Shown piece after piece: positions 1-6,736 of a DNA stretch of 64,000 nucleotides. The notes beneath the pieces are model-generated. The model saw only the letters and a program-made list of their open reading frames with translations, was not told where the DNA came from and did not search any database. Each line of letters starts with the position of its first letter. Position 1 is the first letter of the stretch. The DNA is from JAUIEH01 sp964483375. Lineage in GTDB: Bacteria; Pseudomonadota; Alphaproteobacteria; Caulobacterales; Maricaulaceae. The stretch lies in NCBI GenBank assembly GCA_964483375.1, contig CAZABJ010000002.1, positions 1 through 64,000 of the forward strand, written 5' to 3'. Position numbers and translations under genes: made by a program.

Positions 1-20
1 CGCGCGCTTCTCTGCGCGAC

Positions 21-1067
21 ATGACCTTCCTGTCCGACACCGCCGCACCGGCGCATCCCGCCATCCTCGACGCGTTGGCGCGCGCCAATGAAGGCCAAGC
101 CGCCAGCTATGGCGGCGACGCGGTCACCGCGCGTATGGAGACCACGCTCAAAGAGCTGTTCGAATGCGATCTCGCCGCTTGGCCTTGTGTGAGCGGAACC
201 GCGGCCAACGCCGTAGCGATTTCCCTTCTCTGCGGGCCGATGGGCGCGGTGGCGTGCCACGAAGAAGCCCATATCGAACGCGACGAACGGGGCGCGACGG
301 AATTCTTTAGCGGCGGCGGAAAACTCCGTCTTCTCCCAGGCGCGCACGCCAAGCTCGACCTCGCCGCGCTCAGCGACGCTGTCGAGGCGATCCAGCGGGA
401 CTTCGTACACGAAACCCCGCTTGAAGCGCTCTCGCTGACAAACCTCACCGAGTGCGGCGCGGCTTATACCGCCGCTGAAATCGCACAGCGCGCCGATGTC
501 GCGCGGCGGGCGGGCCTCAGGGTCCATCTGGACGGCGCGCGGTTCGCCAACGCTTTGGCGTCAACCGGCGCTTCACCGGGAGACATGACTTGGCGGGCCG
601 GCGTCGACATCGCGACCTTCGGAGCGACCAAGAACGGCGCGCTGGGGTGCGACGTGGTCCTGGTGTTCAACCCGACATCGGAAAAACGCGCCGAACTGCA
701 TGCCCGGGCCAAGCGCGCCGGACATATGCCGCCGAAAATGCGGTTTCTGTCCGCTCAAATGGAGGCCTATCTCTGCGACGACCTGTGGCTCATCCTGGCG
801 CGGAAGGCGAACGCGGCGGCGAAGAAATTGAGCCTCGGCCTCAACGCGTTGCCAGGAACCGAACTTGCCCATCCGACCGAAGGCAACGAAGTTTTCGTGC
901 GCCTGCCCTCAGCCGGCGCCGCCGCGCTTGAAGCCGCCGGCATCGGCTCATATCCCTGGCCGGGAGGCTCGCGCCGCTTTGTCTGCGCTTGGAATACGAC
1001 GGACGCCGAGGTCGACGCCGCCCTCGCCGCGGTCAGAGCGGCGTTGGTCGAGGCGCCTGAACCGTGA
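21..1067 (+). CDS. ltaE: Low-specificity L-threonine aldolase family protein
   Basis: Predicted cytoplasmic PLP enzyme of the beta-eliminating lyase/threonine aldolase family, which cleaves L-threonine or L-allo-threonine to glycine and acetaldehyde. The 348 residues fit the family length. HLDGARFAN (about residues 168-176) carries the family Asp and Arg, and TFGATKNGALG (about 199-209) holds the lysine expected to bind PLP. No Shine-Dalgarno is visible in the 20 bases before the ATG and the window edge hides anything upstream, so the start is a best guess, although the MTFLSDTAAP opening is usual for the family. Its stop overlaps the GTG of the next gene, which suggests translational coupling. 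A related lyase of the same fold cannot be excluded. Confidence 0.9.
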   Translation: MTFLSDTAAPAHPAILDALARANEGQAASYGGDAVTARMETTLKELFECDLAAWPCVSGTAANAVAISLLCGPMGAVACHEEAHIERDERGATEFFSGGGKLRLLPGAHAKLDLAALSDAVEAIQRDFVHETPLEALSLTNLTECGAAYTAAEIAQRADVARRAGLRVHLDGARFANALASTGASPGDMTWRAGVDIATFGATKNGALGCDVVLVFNPTSEKRAELHARAKRAGHMPPKMRFLSAQMEAYLCDDLWLILARKANAAAKKLSLGLNALPGTELAHPTEGNEVFVRLPSAGAAALEAAGIGSYPWPGGSRRFVCAWNTTDAEVDAALAAVRAALVEAPEP

Positions 1068-1948
1068 GCACGACACAAACCCTCGCCGCTTGGCGCGCCG
1101 CCGCGCAGACCCTCGTCACCGAACATGGCCCGGTGGCCTATTGGACGGCGGGTCAGGAAAGCGCGCCCCCGCTTCTCCTCATTCACGGTTTTCCCACCGC
1201 GAGTTGGGACTGGGCGAAGGTGTGGGACCGTCTCGCGGCGACGTTTCGCTTGATCGCGCTGGATATGTTCGGTTTCGGATTGTCCGCGAAACCTGCGAAC
1301 TTCCACTACGCCATCGACGCCCAAGCCGGTTTGCAGGAGCGGCTCTGCGCGCGTCTTGGCATCGAGCGCGTCCATGTGCTCGCCCATGATTACGGCGTGA
1401 CCGTCACCCAGGAGCTCATGGCCCGCGCTTTAGACGGCGACGGGGCTTTGGCGCTCGATAGCGTGGTGTTCCTCAATGGCGGCCTCATTCCCGCCCAGCA
1501 TCGCGCGCGGCCGATCCAACGCGCGCTTGCCGGACCGTTTGGCTTTCTGGTGACCCGGCTGTTCTCGAAGCGCGGCTTTGCGGCGTCGTTCAGCGAGATT
1601 TTCGCTCCTGAGCATCGGCCTTCGGCTGAGGAAATCGACGACTTTTGGTCGTTGATCCGCGAAAATGACGGCAATCTGCGGATGCATCGCCTCATCGGCT
1701 ATATCGCAGAACGCCGGGCGAACGCCGAACGCTGGACGGGCGCCATCGCGCAAACGCCCACCCCCCAAACGCTAGTTTGCGGCGCATTGGACCCCGTGTC
1801 CGGCGCCCATGTCATCGAGCCCTATCGCGCGCTTGTCCCCCATGCCGACCCAACGCTCTTGGAGACGCTCGGGCATTATCCGCAATGGGAAGGGCCGGAG
1901 GAGACCCTCGCCGCGTTCAACGCCTTTCACGCGCGATTGGGAACCTGA
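1064..1948 (+). CDS. Alpha/beta hydrolase, haloalkane dehalogenase/epoxide hydrolase-like
   Basis: Alpha/beta-hydrolase fold enzyme of 294 residues. HGFPTASWDW near residue 43 is the oxyanion-hole HG motif. LAHDYGV places an aspartate (about residue 109) at the nucleophile elbow rather than serine, and LGHYPQWEGPE (His about 271) supplies the catalytic histidine. An Asp nucleophile in an HD-x-G context is typical of haloalkane dehalogenases and epoxide hydrolases, so an ester-forming mechanism on an epoxide or halide is inferred; the substrate is unknown. The GTG start overlaps the upstream stop by four bases, so the two genes are probably one transcript. No signal peptide is seen, so it should be cytoplasmic. 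Confidence 0.88.
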   Translation: MSTTQTLAAWRAAAQTLVTEHGPVAYWTAGQESAPPLLLIHGFPTASWDWAKVWDRLAATFRLIALDMFGFGLSAKPANFHYAIDAQAGLQERLCARLGIERVHVLAHDYGVTVTQELMARALDGDGALALDSVVFLNGGLIPAQHRARPIQRALAGPFGFLVTRLFSKRGFAASFSEIFAPEHRPSAEEIDDFWSLIRENDGNLRMHRLIGYIAERRANAERWTGAIAQTPTPQTLVCGALDPVSGAHVIEPYRALVPHADPTLLETLGHYPQWEGPEETLAAFNAFHARLGT

Positions 1949-1966
1949 GCGAGGCTCTAGGTTCCC
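1939..1966. terminator. Terminator-like hairpin between convergent genes
   Basis: Perfect 8-bp inverted repeat, GGGAACCT at 1939-1946 and AGGTTCCC at 1959-1966, across the 8-bp gap between two convergent genes. The arms include the final Gly-Thr codons of both proteins. No T-run follows on either side, so intrinsic termination is only likely, not shown. Confidence 0.45.
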
Positions 1967-2370
1967 GTCGCGCGACGCAGCCCTGGACGAAGCGCCAAGT
2001 AAAAGGCGAGCAAGAGCGACAGGTTCGACGGCGCGCGCATCCAGGCTTCGGCAAGAAGCGAGGCCGCGGTGTCGACGAAAAACCACGCCAAAGCGCCAGT
2101 CCAAATCGCGCGTGCGATATCGGCGTCGCCGGCGAGCCGCCAAAGCGTCACGCCCCAACCCACCATCATCCCCCCGCCGACCGCGGCCAGAAGCCGTCCG
2201 CCATGGTCGCCCGCGAACCCCGGCGCGCCGTCGATCGGAAAGAAAAACAAGTCGATAAGCAGCGCCGTCGGCGCGGAGAACGCCGGAACCGCGGCTGAGG
2301 CGGTCAGAACGCCGAAGCTCGCAAAGATCCCAGCCACCACTTTCAATCCGGTTCGGTCATGATCAGCCAT
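1957..2370 (-). CDS. Small multi-pass membrane protein, unknown function
   Basis: A 137-residue protein with about four hydrophobic segments: roughly residues 10-30 (VVAGIFASFGVLTASAAVP), 35-47, 60-80 (RLLAAVGGGMMVGWGVTLW) and 85-130. It should lie in the inner membrane. I do not recognise a family motif or catalytic residues. It is convergent with the upstream hydrolase gene, nine bases apart, sharing a hairpin, and stands alone on its strand. The start is the first ATG, preceded on its own strand by a purine-rich GAGAGGACCC stretch that can act as ribosome-binding site. Codon use and GC content look like the neighbours. Confidence 0.75.
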   Translation of the reverse strand: MADHDRTGLKVVAGIFASFGVLTASAAVPAFSAPTALLIDLFFFPIDGAPGFAGDHGGRLLAAVGGGMMVGWGVTLWRLAGDADIARAIWTGALAWFFVDTAASLLAEAWMRAPSNLSLLLAFYLALRPGLRRATGT

Positions 2371-2478
2371 GGGGGGGTCCTCTCCGCCTCGACGCTCTTC
2401 GTCTTACGAAGCGACCACACGCAAGGACCATAGCGACCGCGCCAGGCCTTATCCGCAATAGGCTCGGCCTGCGCCGCC

Positions 2479-3033
2479 TCAGCCGCCGACGCGGTCGTAA
2501 TAGGCCTGCATTTCGACGGTCAGCTGCTCAGACCCGCTCGGCGCTGAGGCGATCTCATGCAGAAACCGGCCAAAGCGCATGGAGTAGACCTCCACGACGT
2601 CATAGAGCGCGTCCTCCGGTCCGTCCTGATAGGCGGTCACGATCCGCCAGTCGCCCGCGGCGTCAGGAGGTTGGAACTCGACGATCGGTTCGACGCTTTC
2701 ATAGTCTTCGCCCGGATCGAACACGAGCGCGCCGCCGGCATAGACGAGAGGCGTGGGCGCATCGGGCGTTTGCCCTTCCGCCACCCAGCTCATCGCAACG
2801 CCGTCATCGGTGCGCGTGATGACGATGGTCTCGGGGAACTCCGTCGGCTCGCCGGTTTCGGCTTCATAGGTTCTCACGGCTCCCGACCACCGTCCGGCCC
2901 AACTATTGAACACCGCCGCGGCCTCAGTCTCGGAAAGCGAGACCAGCGGGGCTGGTTCGCTGTCATCTTGCGCAGAAGCGGAGAGGGGGACGATAAGCGC
3001 GGAGAAGGCTGCAATGGGAACGCAAAGGCGCAT
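2479..3033 (-). CDS. Exported protein, lipocalin-like, unknown function
   Basis: A 184-residue protein with a clear Sec signal peptide (MRLCVPIAAFSALIVPLSASAQ, cleavage near residue 22). The mature part begins with an acidic stretch and then SWAGRWSGAVRTYEAETG, followed by alternating polar and hydrophobic strands, as in secreted lipocalin-like domains that open with a W-x-G-x-W pattern. No catalytic motif or cysteine pair is seen, so no function is assigned. The product should be periplasmic. The gene stands alone on the minus strand. A second exported protein with a similar opening lies at 16954-17487. Confidence 0.75.
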   Translation of the reverse strand: MRLCVPIAAFSALIVPLSASAQDDSEPAPLVSLSETEAAAVFNSWAGRWSGAVRTYEAETGEPTEFPETIVITRTDDGVAMSWVAEGQTPDAPTPLVYAGGALVFDPGEDYESVEPIVEFQPPDAAGDWRIVTAYQDGPEDALYDVVEVYSMRFGRFLHEIASAPSGSEQLTVEMQAYYDRVGG

Positions 3034-3268
3034 TCAGAAGGCTCCGGTGCTGGCGGAAATTTGTCATCGCCTGGGTCCTCAGCGCTAATGACCCTCGCTT
3101 GAACCTAAGATTAACGCCCAGGGCGGCGCTGGCGAGCCGCGTATTCCTCGTTGCTGAAAGCGATATGCGCCGTTGCATTGCAGCGGAGGGGCCGGCGGCG
3201 TTATTCTGTGGACCATCGGTCAGAGGGGAGCGCGCCGACGTGCGCGCTCGGCCGAGGGGGTCTTAGTC

Positions 3269-3952
3269 ATGCGAGCCTTGAGCGAGCTGAAACCCGCGTC
3301 GTGGGTCGTACGCCTCGGCGGTTTGGTCTGCGCGGCGATCGCTTCAGGCTGCGCGACGACGGCTCCTGTTCCGATCCATACCGAAAACGTCATCACGGAC
3401 GAGAATGGTCAAACGCTGGTGGTGTTCGTCACCCCTGGTGCGCGCGATCGGCCCGTCGAGGAAGAGATTCAAGTCGTTCCTTCCGATCGCGTGGCGGCGG
3501 CGGATTACGCGACCGAACCGCTTCGCGACCGGTTCGAGGCCGCCCGCGAACAGCTTTGCGACGAGCGGGCCGCCCGCAGCGGACCCGCGCGGGAACGTTG
3601 TCTCGACTATGCGCTGACCGTGGCGATGGCGGATCCGGACCACGCTTTCGTTCAAGACGCGCTTGGCGACCGCCCGCAACCCGCGCCGCGTCCAACCACC
3701 CAAGTTCTGGCAGGCGGGCCTGAGCCGGCGGCGGCCGCCGTTGCAATCGGACCCGTCGCACCCGCGCGGACGGCGCAGGGCGGCGGCGCTTATGTCGTTC
3801 GGTCCGGCGACAGCTTATGGGCCATCGCCGAGCGGGTTTATGGCGACGGACGCTACGCCGACGCGCTGTTCGAGGCGAACCGCGACGTCCTCAGCGCGCC
3901 GGACCACATTGTGCCGGGCCAGACCCTCGCGCTGCCGCCTCTCAGCTCGTAA
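3269..3952 (+). CDS. LysM-domain lipoprotein
   Basis: A 227-residue lipoprotein carrying a C-terminal LysM peptidoglycan-binding domain. The start at 3269 is chosen because GAGGGGG lies at its correct distance and because it gives a type II signal peptide with lipobox IASGC, making the mature N-terminus Cys-Ala-Thr-Thr; an upstream in-frame ATG at 3173 would bury the signal. A charged middle (about 45-140) and a Pro/Ala linker lead to YVVRSGDSLWAIAERVYGDG through VPGQTLALPPL (about 176-224), a complete LysM repeat. It is probably anchored in the outer membrane and touches the cell wall. It is followed by a long non-coding stretch and is likely monocistronic. Confidence 0.88.
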   Translation: MRALSELKPASWVVRLGGLVCAAIASGCATTAPVPIHTENVITDENGQTLVVFVTPGARDRPVEEEIQVVPSDRVAAADYATEPLRDRFEAAREQLCDERAARSGPARERCLDYALTVAMADPDHAFVQDALGDRPQPAPRPTTQVLAGGPEPAAAAVAIGPVAPARTAQGGGAYVVRSGDSLWAIAERVYGDGRYADALFEANRDVLSAPDHIVPGQTLALPPLSS

Positions 3953-4406
3953 AACGCGCCGCGCGTCGATAACGGTCAGCGTGCGTTCGCCTTTTGCGAC
4001 GGGCGTTTTCGTTCCTGTGCGATTGTCAGTCGACGTACGCAACAAAGCACTGTTAGCCTAACTGTCACGTCGCGGGTCCCGACCTAAGCACTCGATCTCC
4101 CGCGTCGAGCGGGGCGGCCTTCCCCCGATGCGCCGCCCCGCGCTTTCGCCGGCCTCCGAGCGAGCATCCGGCCCACAACTCTTCGACAATTCAACCGCCA
4201 GCGTTCTTGATTCCCGCATCAAACGCCCTCATTGTCTATTGTGTTCGGGCGACCCACCGGCCCGGGAACAGCAGTCCTCGCGGCATCGCGAAACAAGAAC
4301 CGCCTTCCCGACGCGACGTACGACCTGAGCATACCCGGCGCGCTCGGTTGCTCGTACGAGCGTCAAGCGCGTCACATGAAGAAGCGACTTGGAAGGCCCA
4401 TCGCAC
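3953..4406 (+). other. 454-bp non-coding region, likely cspA leader
   Basis: No convincing gene in either strand; the short open frames here are Arg/Pro/Ser-rich and lack ribosome-binding sites. It contains one strong inverted repeat, GCGGGGCGGC at 4109-4118 and GCCGCCCCGC at 4132-4141, with a 13-base loop and no T-run. The following cold-shock gene family commonly has long structured 5' untranslated regions, so the 3' part may be a leader. No promoter is confidently identified. Confidence 0.5.
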
Positions 4407-4619
4407 ATGCCCACTGGTACCGTAAAATTTTTCAATCAAACCAAAGGCTTCGGCTTTATCACTCCGGATGAAGGCGGCGGCGACGTGTTCGTGCACATCT
4501 CCGCAGTCGAACGGTCCGGATTGCCGGGTCTGAACGACGGTCAACGCGTTTCGTTCGAAACCAAGCCGGACCCGAAAGGCAAAGGCCCCAAAGCCGTCAA
4601 CCTCGCTTTCGTCGACTGA
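4407..4619 (+). CDS. cspA: Cold-shock protein, CspA family
   Basis: A 70-residue single cold-shock domain that binds single-stranded RNA and DNA, acting as an RNA chaperone. Both RNA-binding motifs are intact: KGFGFI (RNP1, about residues 12-17) and VFVHIS (RNP2, about 27-32). The ATG at 4407 gives the standard MPTGTVKFFN opening and has GGAAGG at 4391-4396 ten bases upstream; a TTG at 4389 would place the start on top of that ribosome-binding site. It sits four bases before an uncharacterised gene with which it may be co-transcribed. Cold induction is a family property, not something read here. Confidence 0.96.
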   Translation: MPTGTVKFFNQTKGFGFITPDEGGGDVFVHISAVERSGLPGLNDGQRVSFETKPDPKGKGPKAVNLAFVD

Positions 4620-4623
4620 TCGC

Positions 4624-5016
4624 ATGAGCGATCCGAACGCCCCGGCGCTTGCGCCGGGGCAGGTTTGGCGCTTCGAGAGCGCGCCGAGCCCCGACGCAAT
4701 GCTGATAATCGGCGCGCTGACGGAGATCGGCGAAACCGTCGTCGCCCATGTCGCGGTTTTCAATCTCCCCGCCCCCGATGGCGCGGACGATCCTGAAACC
4801 CCGGTGATGATCGGGCATATCCCTTTCGAACTCACCGCCCTGACCGGCTCTCTCACAACGCTGCAAGGCGAGGCGGATCCGCCTGAGCTTCTCCTGACCG
4901 CCGCGGATGAGTGGGAGGAGGATGTCGAGGCCGGCGACGCGCCGATCGTGACCTTCGGCGTCGCTGAGACCCTGCGCATGATTTACGACGATGAGGATAC
5001 GGGGTCCGTCCACTAA
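4624..5016 (+). CDS. Acidic uncharacterised protein
   Basis: A 130-residue soluble, strongly acidic protein without signal peptide or membrane segment. It opens LAPGQVWRFES, which recalls small beta-barrel proteins that start LxPGQVWxY, and continues with alternating strands (MLIIGALTEIG, VVAHVAVFNL, VMIGHIPFELTAL) before an acidic tail. The spacing of four bases after the cold-shock gene and the ATG just after that stop suggest translational coupling. It overlaps the convergent rluE gene by four bases at its 3' end. Function unknown; the gene is supported by codon bias and by its tight packing between known genes. Confidence 0.75.
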   Translation: MSDPNAPALAPGQVWRFESAPSPDAMLIIGALTEIGETVVAHVAVFNLPAPDGADDPETPVMIGHIPFELTALTGSLTTLQGEADPPELLLTAADEWEEDVEAGDAPIVTFGVAETLRMIYDDEDTGSVH

Positions 5017-5582
5017 GCCCGCAGCGCTGCAGCGTCCGCCTCACGCCACTGACCCGGTTCCAGATCTTCCAGACCGAACGGCCCGATCCGACAACGGATC
5101 AGGCGCAGCGTCGGATGCCCGATCGCCGCAGTCATGCGGCGAACCTGGCGGTTGCGTCCTTCAGTCAGCGTGATCTCCAGCCAGCAATCCGGCACCGACT
5201 TGCGAAAACGCACGGGAGGGTCGCGCGGCCAGAGCGGCGCGGGCGGATCGATCCGGCGGGCGTGAGCCGGCGCAGTCATGCCGTCCTTAAGGCGCACGCC
5301 TTTCGCCAAGCCTTCAAGCGCCGAGGCGTCCGGCTCGCCCTCGACCTGAACCCAATATGTCTTTGGCGTCTTGCGCCGCGGTTCGGCGAGACGAGCCTGG
5401 AACCGCCCGTTATCGGTCAACACCAAGAGCCCTTCGCTATCTTTGTCCAAGCGACCGGCCGGATAAACGCCGGGAACATCGATATAGGCGGACAGGGTCG
5501 GCCGCGGCGCGGCGGGCGCGCGATCGTCGGTGAATTGCGACAGCACGCCAAAGGGTTTGTTGAAGAGGATGAGCTGGCTCAC
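5013..5582 (-). CDS. rluE: 23S rRNA pseudouridine synthase, RluE type
   Basis: A 189-residue pseudouridine synthase of the RsuA/RluB/E/F group, which isomerises uridine in ribosomal RNA. GRLDKDSEGLLVLTDNG (about residues 42-58) contains the catalytic aspartate; KTYWVQVEG and EGRNRQVRRMTAAIGHPTLRLIR are the conserved KTY and R-Q-I-R-R-M segments. The protein lacks the N-terminal S4 domain of RsuA/RluB, which together with the length points to the RluE branch. Its start overlaps the stop of the YjbR-like gene by four bases, so both are probably translated from one message. The exact modified base is inferred from family only. Confidence 0.92.
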   Translation of the reverse strand: MSQLILFNKPFGVLSQFTDDRAPAAPRPTLSAYIDVPGVYPAGRLDKDSEGLLVLTDNGRFQARLAEPRRKTPKTYWVQVEGEPDASALEGLAKGVRLKDGMTAPAHARRIDPPAPLWPRDPPVRFRKSVPDCWLEITLTEGRNRQVRRMTAAIGHPTLRLIRCRIGPFGLEDLEPGQWREADAAALRA

Positions 5583-5983
5583 GACGCCGCATCGCCCGGC
5601 GGAGGAAACGCTTTGGAGAGCGCTTTCGGCGCGACCGCTCGCCAGCTTTCATCCAGCCAATCGCTTATTTGACGAACATCGACCACATCGTCCGCCGAAA
5701 AGGTGAGGGTCACCCAACCACTGCGCCCAAGCCCATAGCCTGCCGGTTCTCCGTAAGCCGACGCGCACGCCTCTTCATGGCGAAACGGCAGCTTGAGCGT
5801 CGTTTTGAAACTGCCGTCTTCGCGTTCATAGAGAAAGCAGAACGTCTTTTTTCCCCGCACCTTGTAGGCGCGCTCGCCCCAAGGCAGATCTTCGACGGTT
5901 TCGGGGTACCGCTTTGCGGCGGCCTCCAAGGCGAGCGCGCCGGGATGACTGAGCGGGCGCGGCGCCCTTGTCGTCTCGGTCAT
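5579..5983 (-). CDS. MmcQ/YjbR-family protein
   Basis: A 134-residue protein of the MmcQ/YjbR (CyaY-like fold) family, often described as DNA-binding but without a settled biochemical role. Recognisable features are PETVEDLPWGERAYKVRGK (about 19-37), KTTLKLP and the C-terminal WLDESWRAVAPKAL helix, all usual in the family. The ATG at 5983 is chosen because GAGGGG lies immediately upstream; an in-frame extension to 6142 would add about 50 Arg/Gly-rich residues with no family counterpart. It is translationally coupled to rluE by a four-base overlap and lies head to head with the endonuclease V homologue. Confidence 0.88.
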   Translation of the reverse strand: MTETTRAPRPLSHPGALALEAAAKRYPETVEDLPWGERAYKVRGKKTFCFLYEREDGSFKTTLKLPFRHEEACASAYGEPAGYGLGRSGWVTLTFSADDVVDVRQISDWLDESWRAVAPKALSKAFPPPGDAAS

Positions 5984-6111
5984 GCCCCTCACTCCATCAT
6001 CTTTGCGCTGGGGGATTTCACCTCGGCCCCGGCGTTCTGAGCAAGCCCCTCGCCCCACAATCGCCCCGCCCCCGTCCCGCCGGCTGCGCATTCCAGCGCT
6101 ACCTCGCCTGG

Positions 6112-6642
6112 ATGACCCAAGCCCATCGCCTTTTCGCCGCATTGGACGTCGCTTACACAGACGGGCGCGCCTATGGGGCCTGCGTCACCTTCCAGGACTG
6201 GCGGTCGTCCGCGCCGCTCAGCGTCATCACCGCGGAGACCCCCGTCAGCGCGGCCTATGAGCCTGGCGCGTTCTTTAAGCGCGAGTTGCAGGTGTTGGTG
6301 ACCCTGCTCAACGGTCTCCACCCGGAACCGACGCATATCCTGGTCGATGGCTACGCGCATTTTGGCGGTCCCGCCAAGCCGGGCCTCGGCGCGCGCTTGC
6401 GCGCGGCGTTGGAGGACCGGCCGGCCATCGTCGGCGTGGCGAAATCGCCGTTGTCCGGAGATGATTGGTCGGAGCGGGCGATCCGAGGGAAAAGCGCGAA
6501 GCCGCTTTTCGTGACGTCCGCCGGCATGGCCGAGGCCGAAGCGGCTGCGGGCGTTTGCGCTATGCACGGCGCGCACCGCATCCCGACCCTGCTCGCCCTG
6601 GCCGATCGCATCGCCCGCGATCTTGTCGCGGTGAAGGGGTGA
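6112..6642 (+). CDS. nfi: Endonuclease V family protein
   Basis: A 176-residue member of the endonuclease V family, which cuts DNA (or RNA in some members) near deoxyinosine. All four metal and catalytic positions known in E. coli appear in order: Asp in LDVAYTDG, Glu in KRELQVL, Asp in LVDGYAH and His in GAHRIPT. VGVAKSPLSG matches the family GVAKS motif. The protein is shorter than E. coli Nfi (about 223 residues), mostly at the N-terminus, and lacks the usual PYIPG; it has YEPG instead. The ATG at 6112 is preferred over 5968 because the extension is Pro/Arg-rich and overlaps the divergent gene's start. Substrate could differ from the classical one. Confidence 0.85.
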   Translation: MTQAHRLFAALDVAYTDGRAYGACVTFQDWRSSAPLSVITAETPVSAAYEPGAFFKRELQVLVTLLNGLHPEPTHILVDGYAHFGGPAKPGLGARLRAALEDRPAIVGVAKSPLSGDDWSERAIRGKSAKPLFVTSAGMAEAEAAAGVCAMHGAHRIPTLLALADRIARDLVAVKG

Positions 6643-6736
6643 CGGGAAAAGCGCGGGACTTGCTCTCAACAGGCCGCTAGGCTTCGCGCGCTCACGGCGC
6701 AGACACCGCGCCTATCGGAAGTCGAAGGATGGCAGA

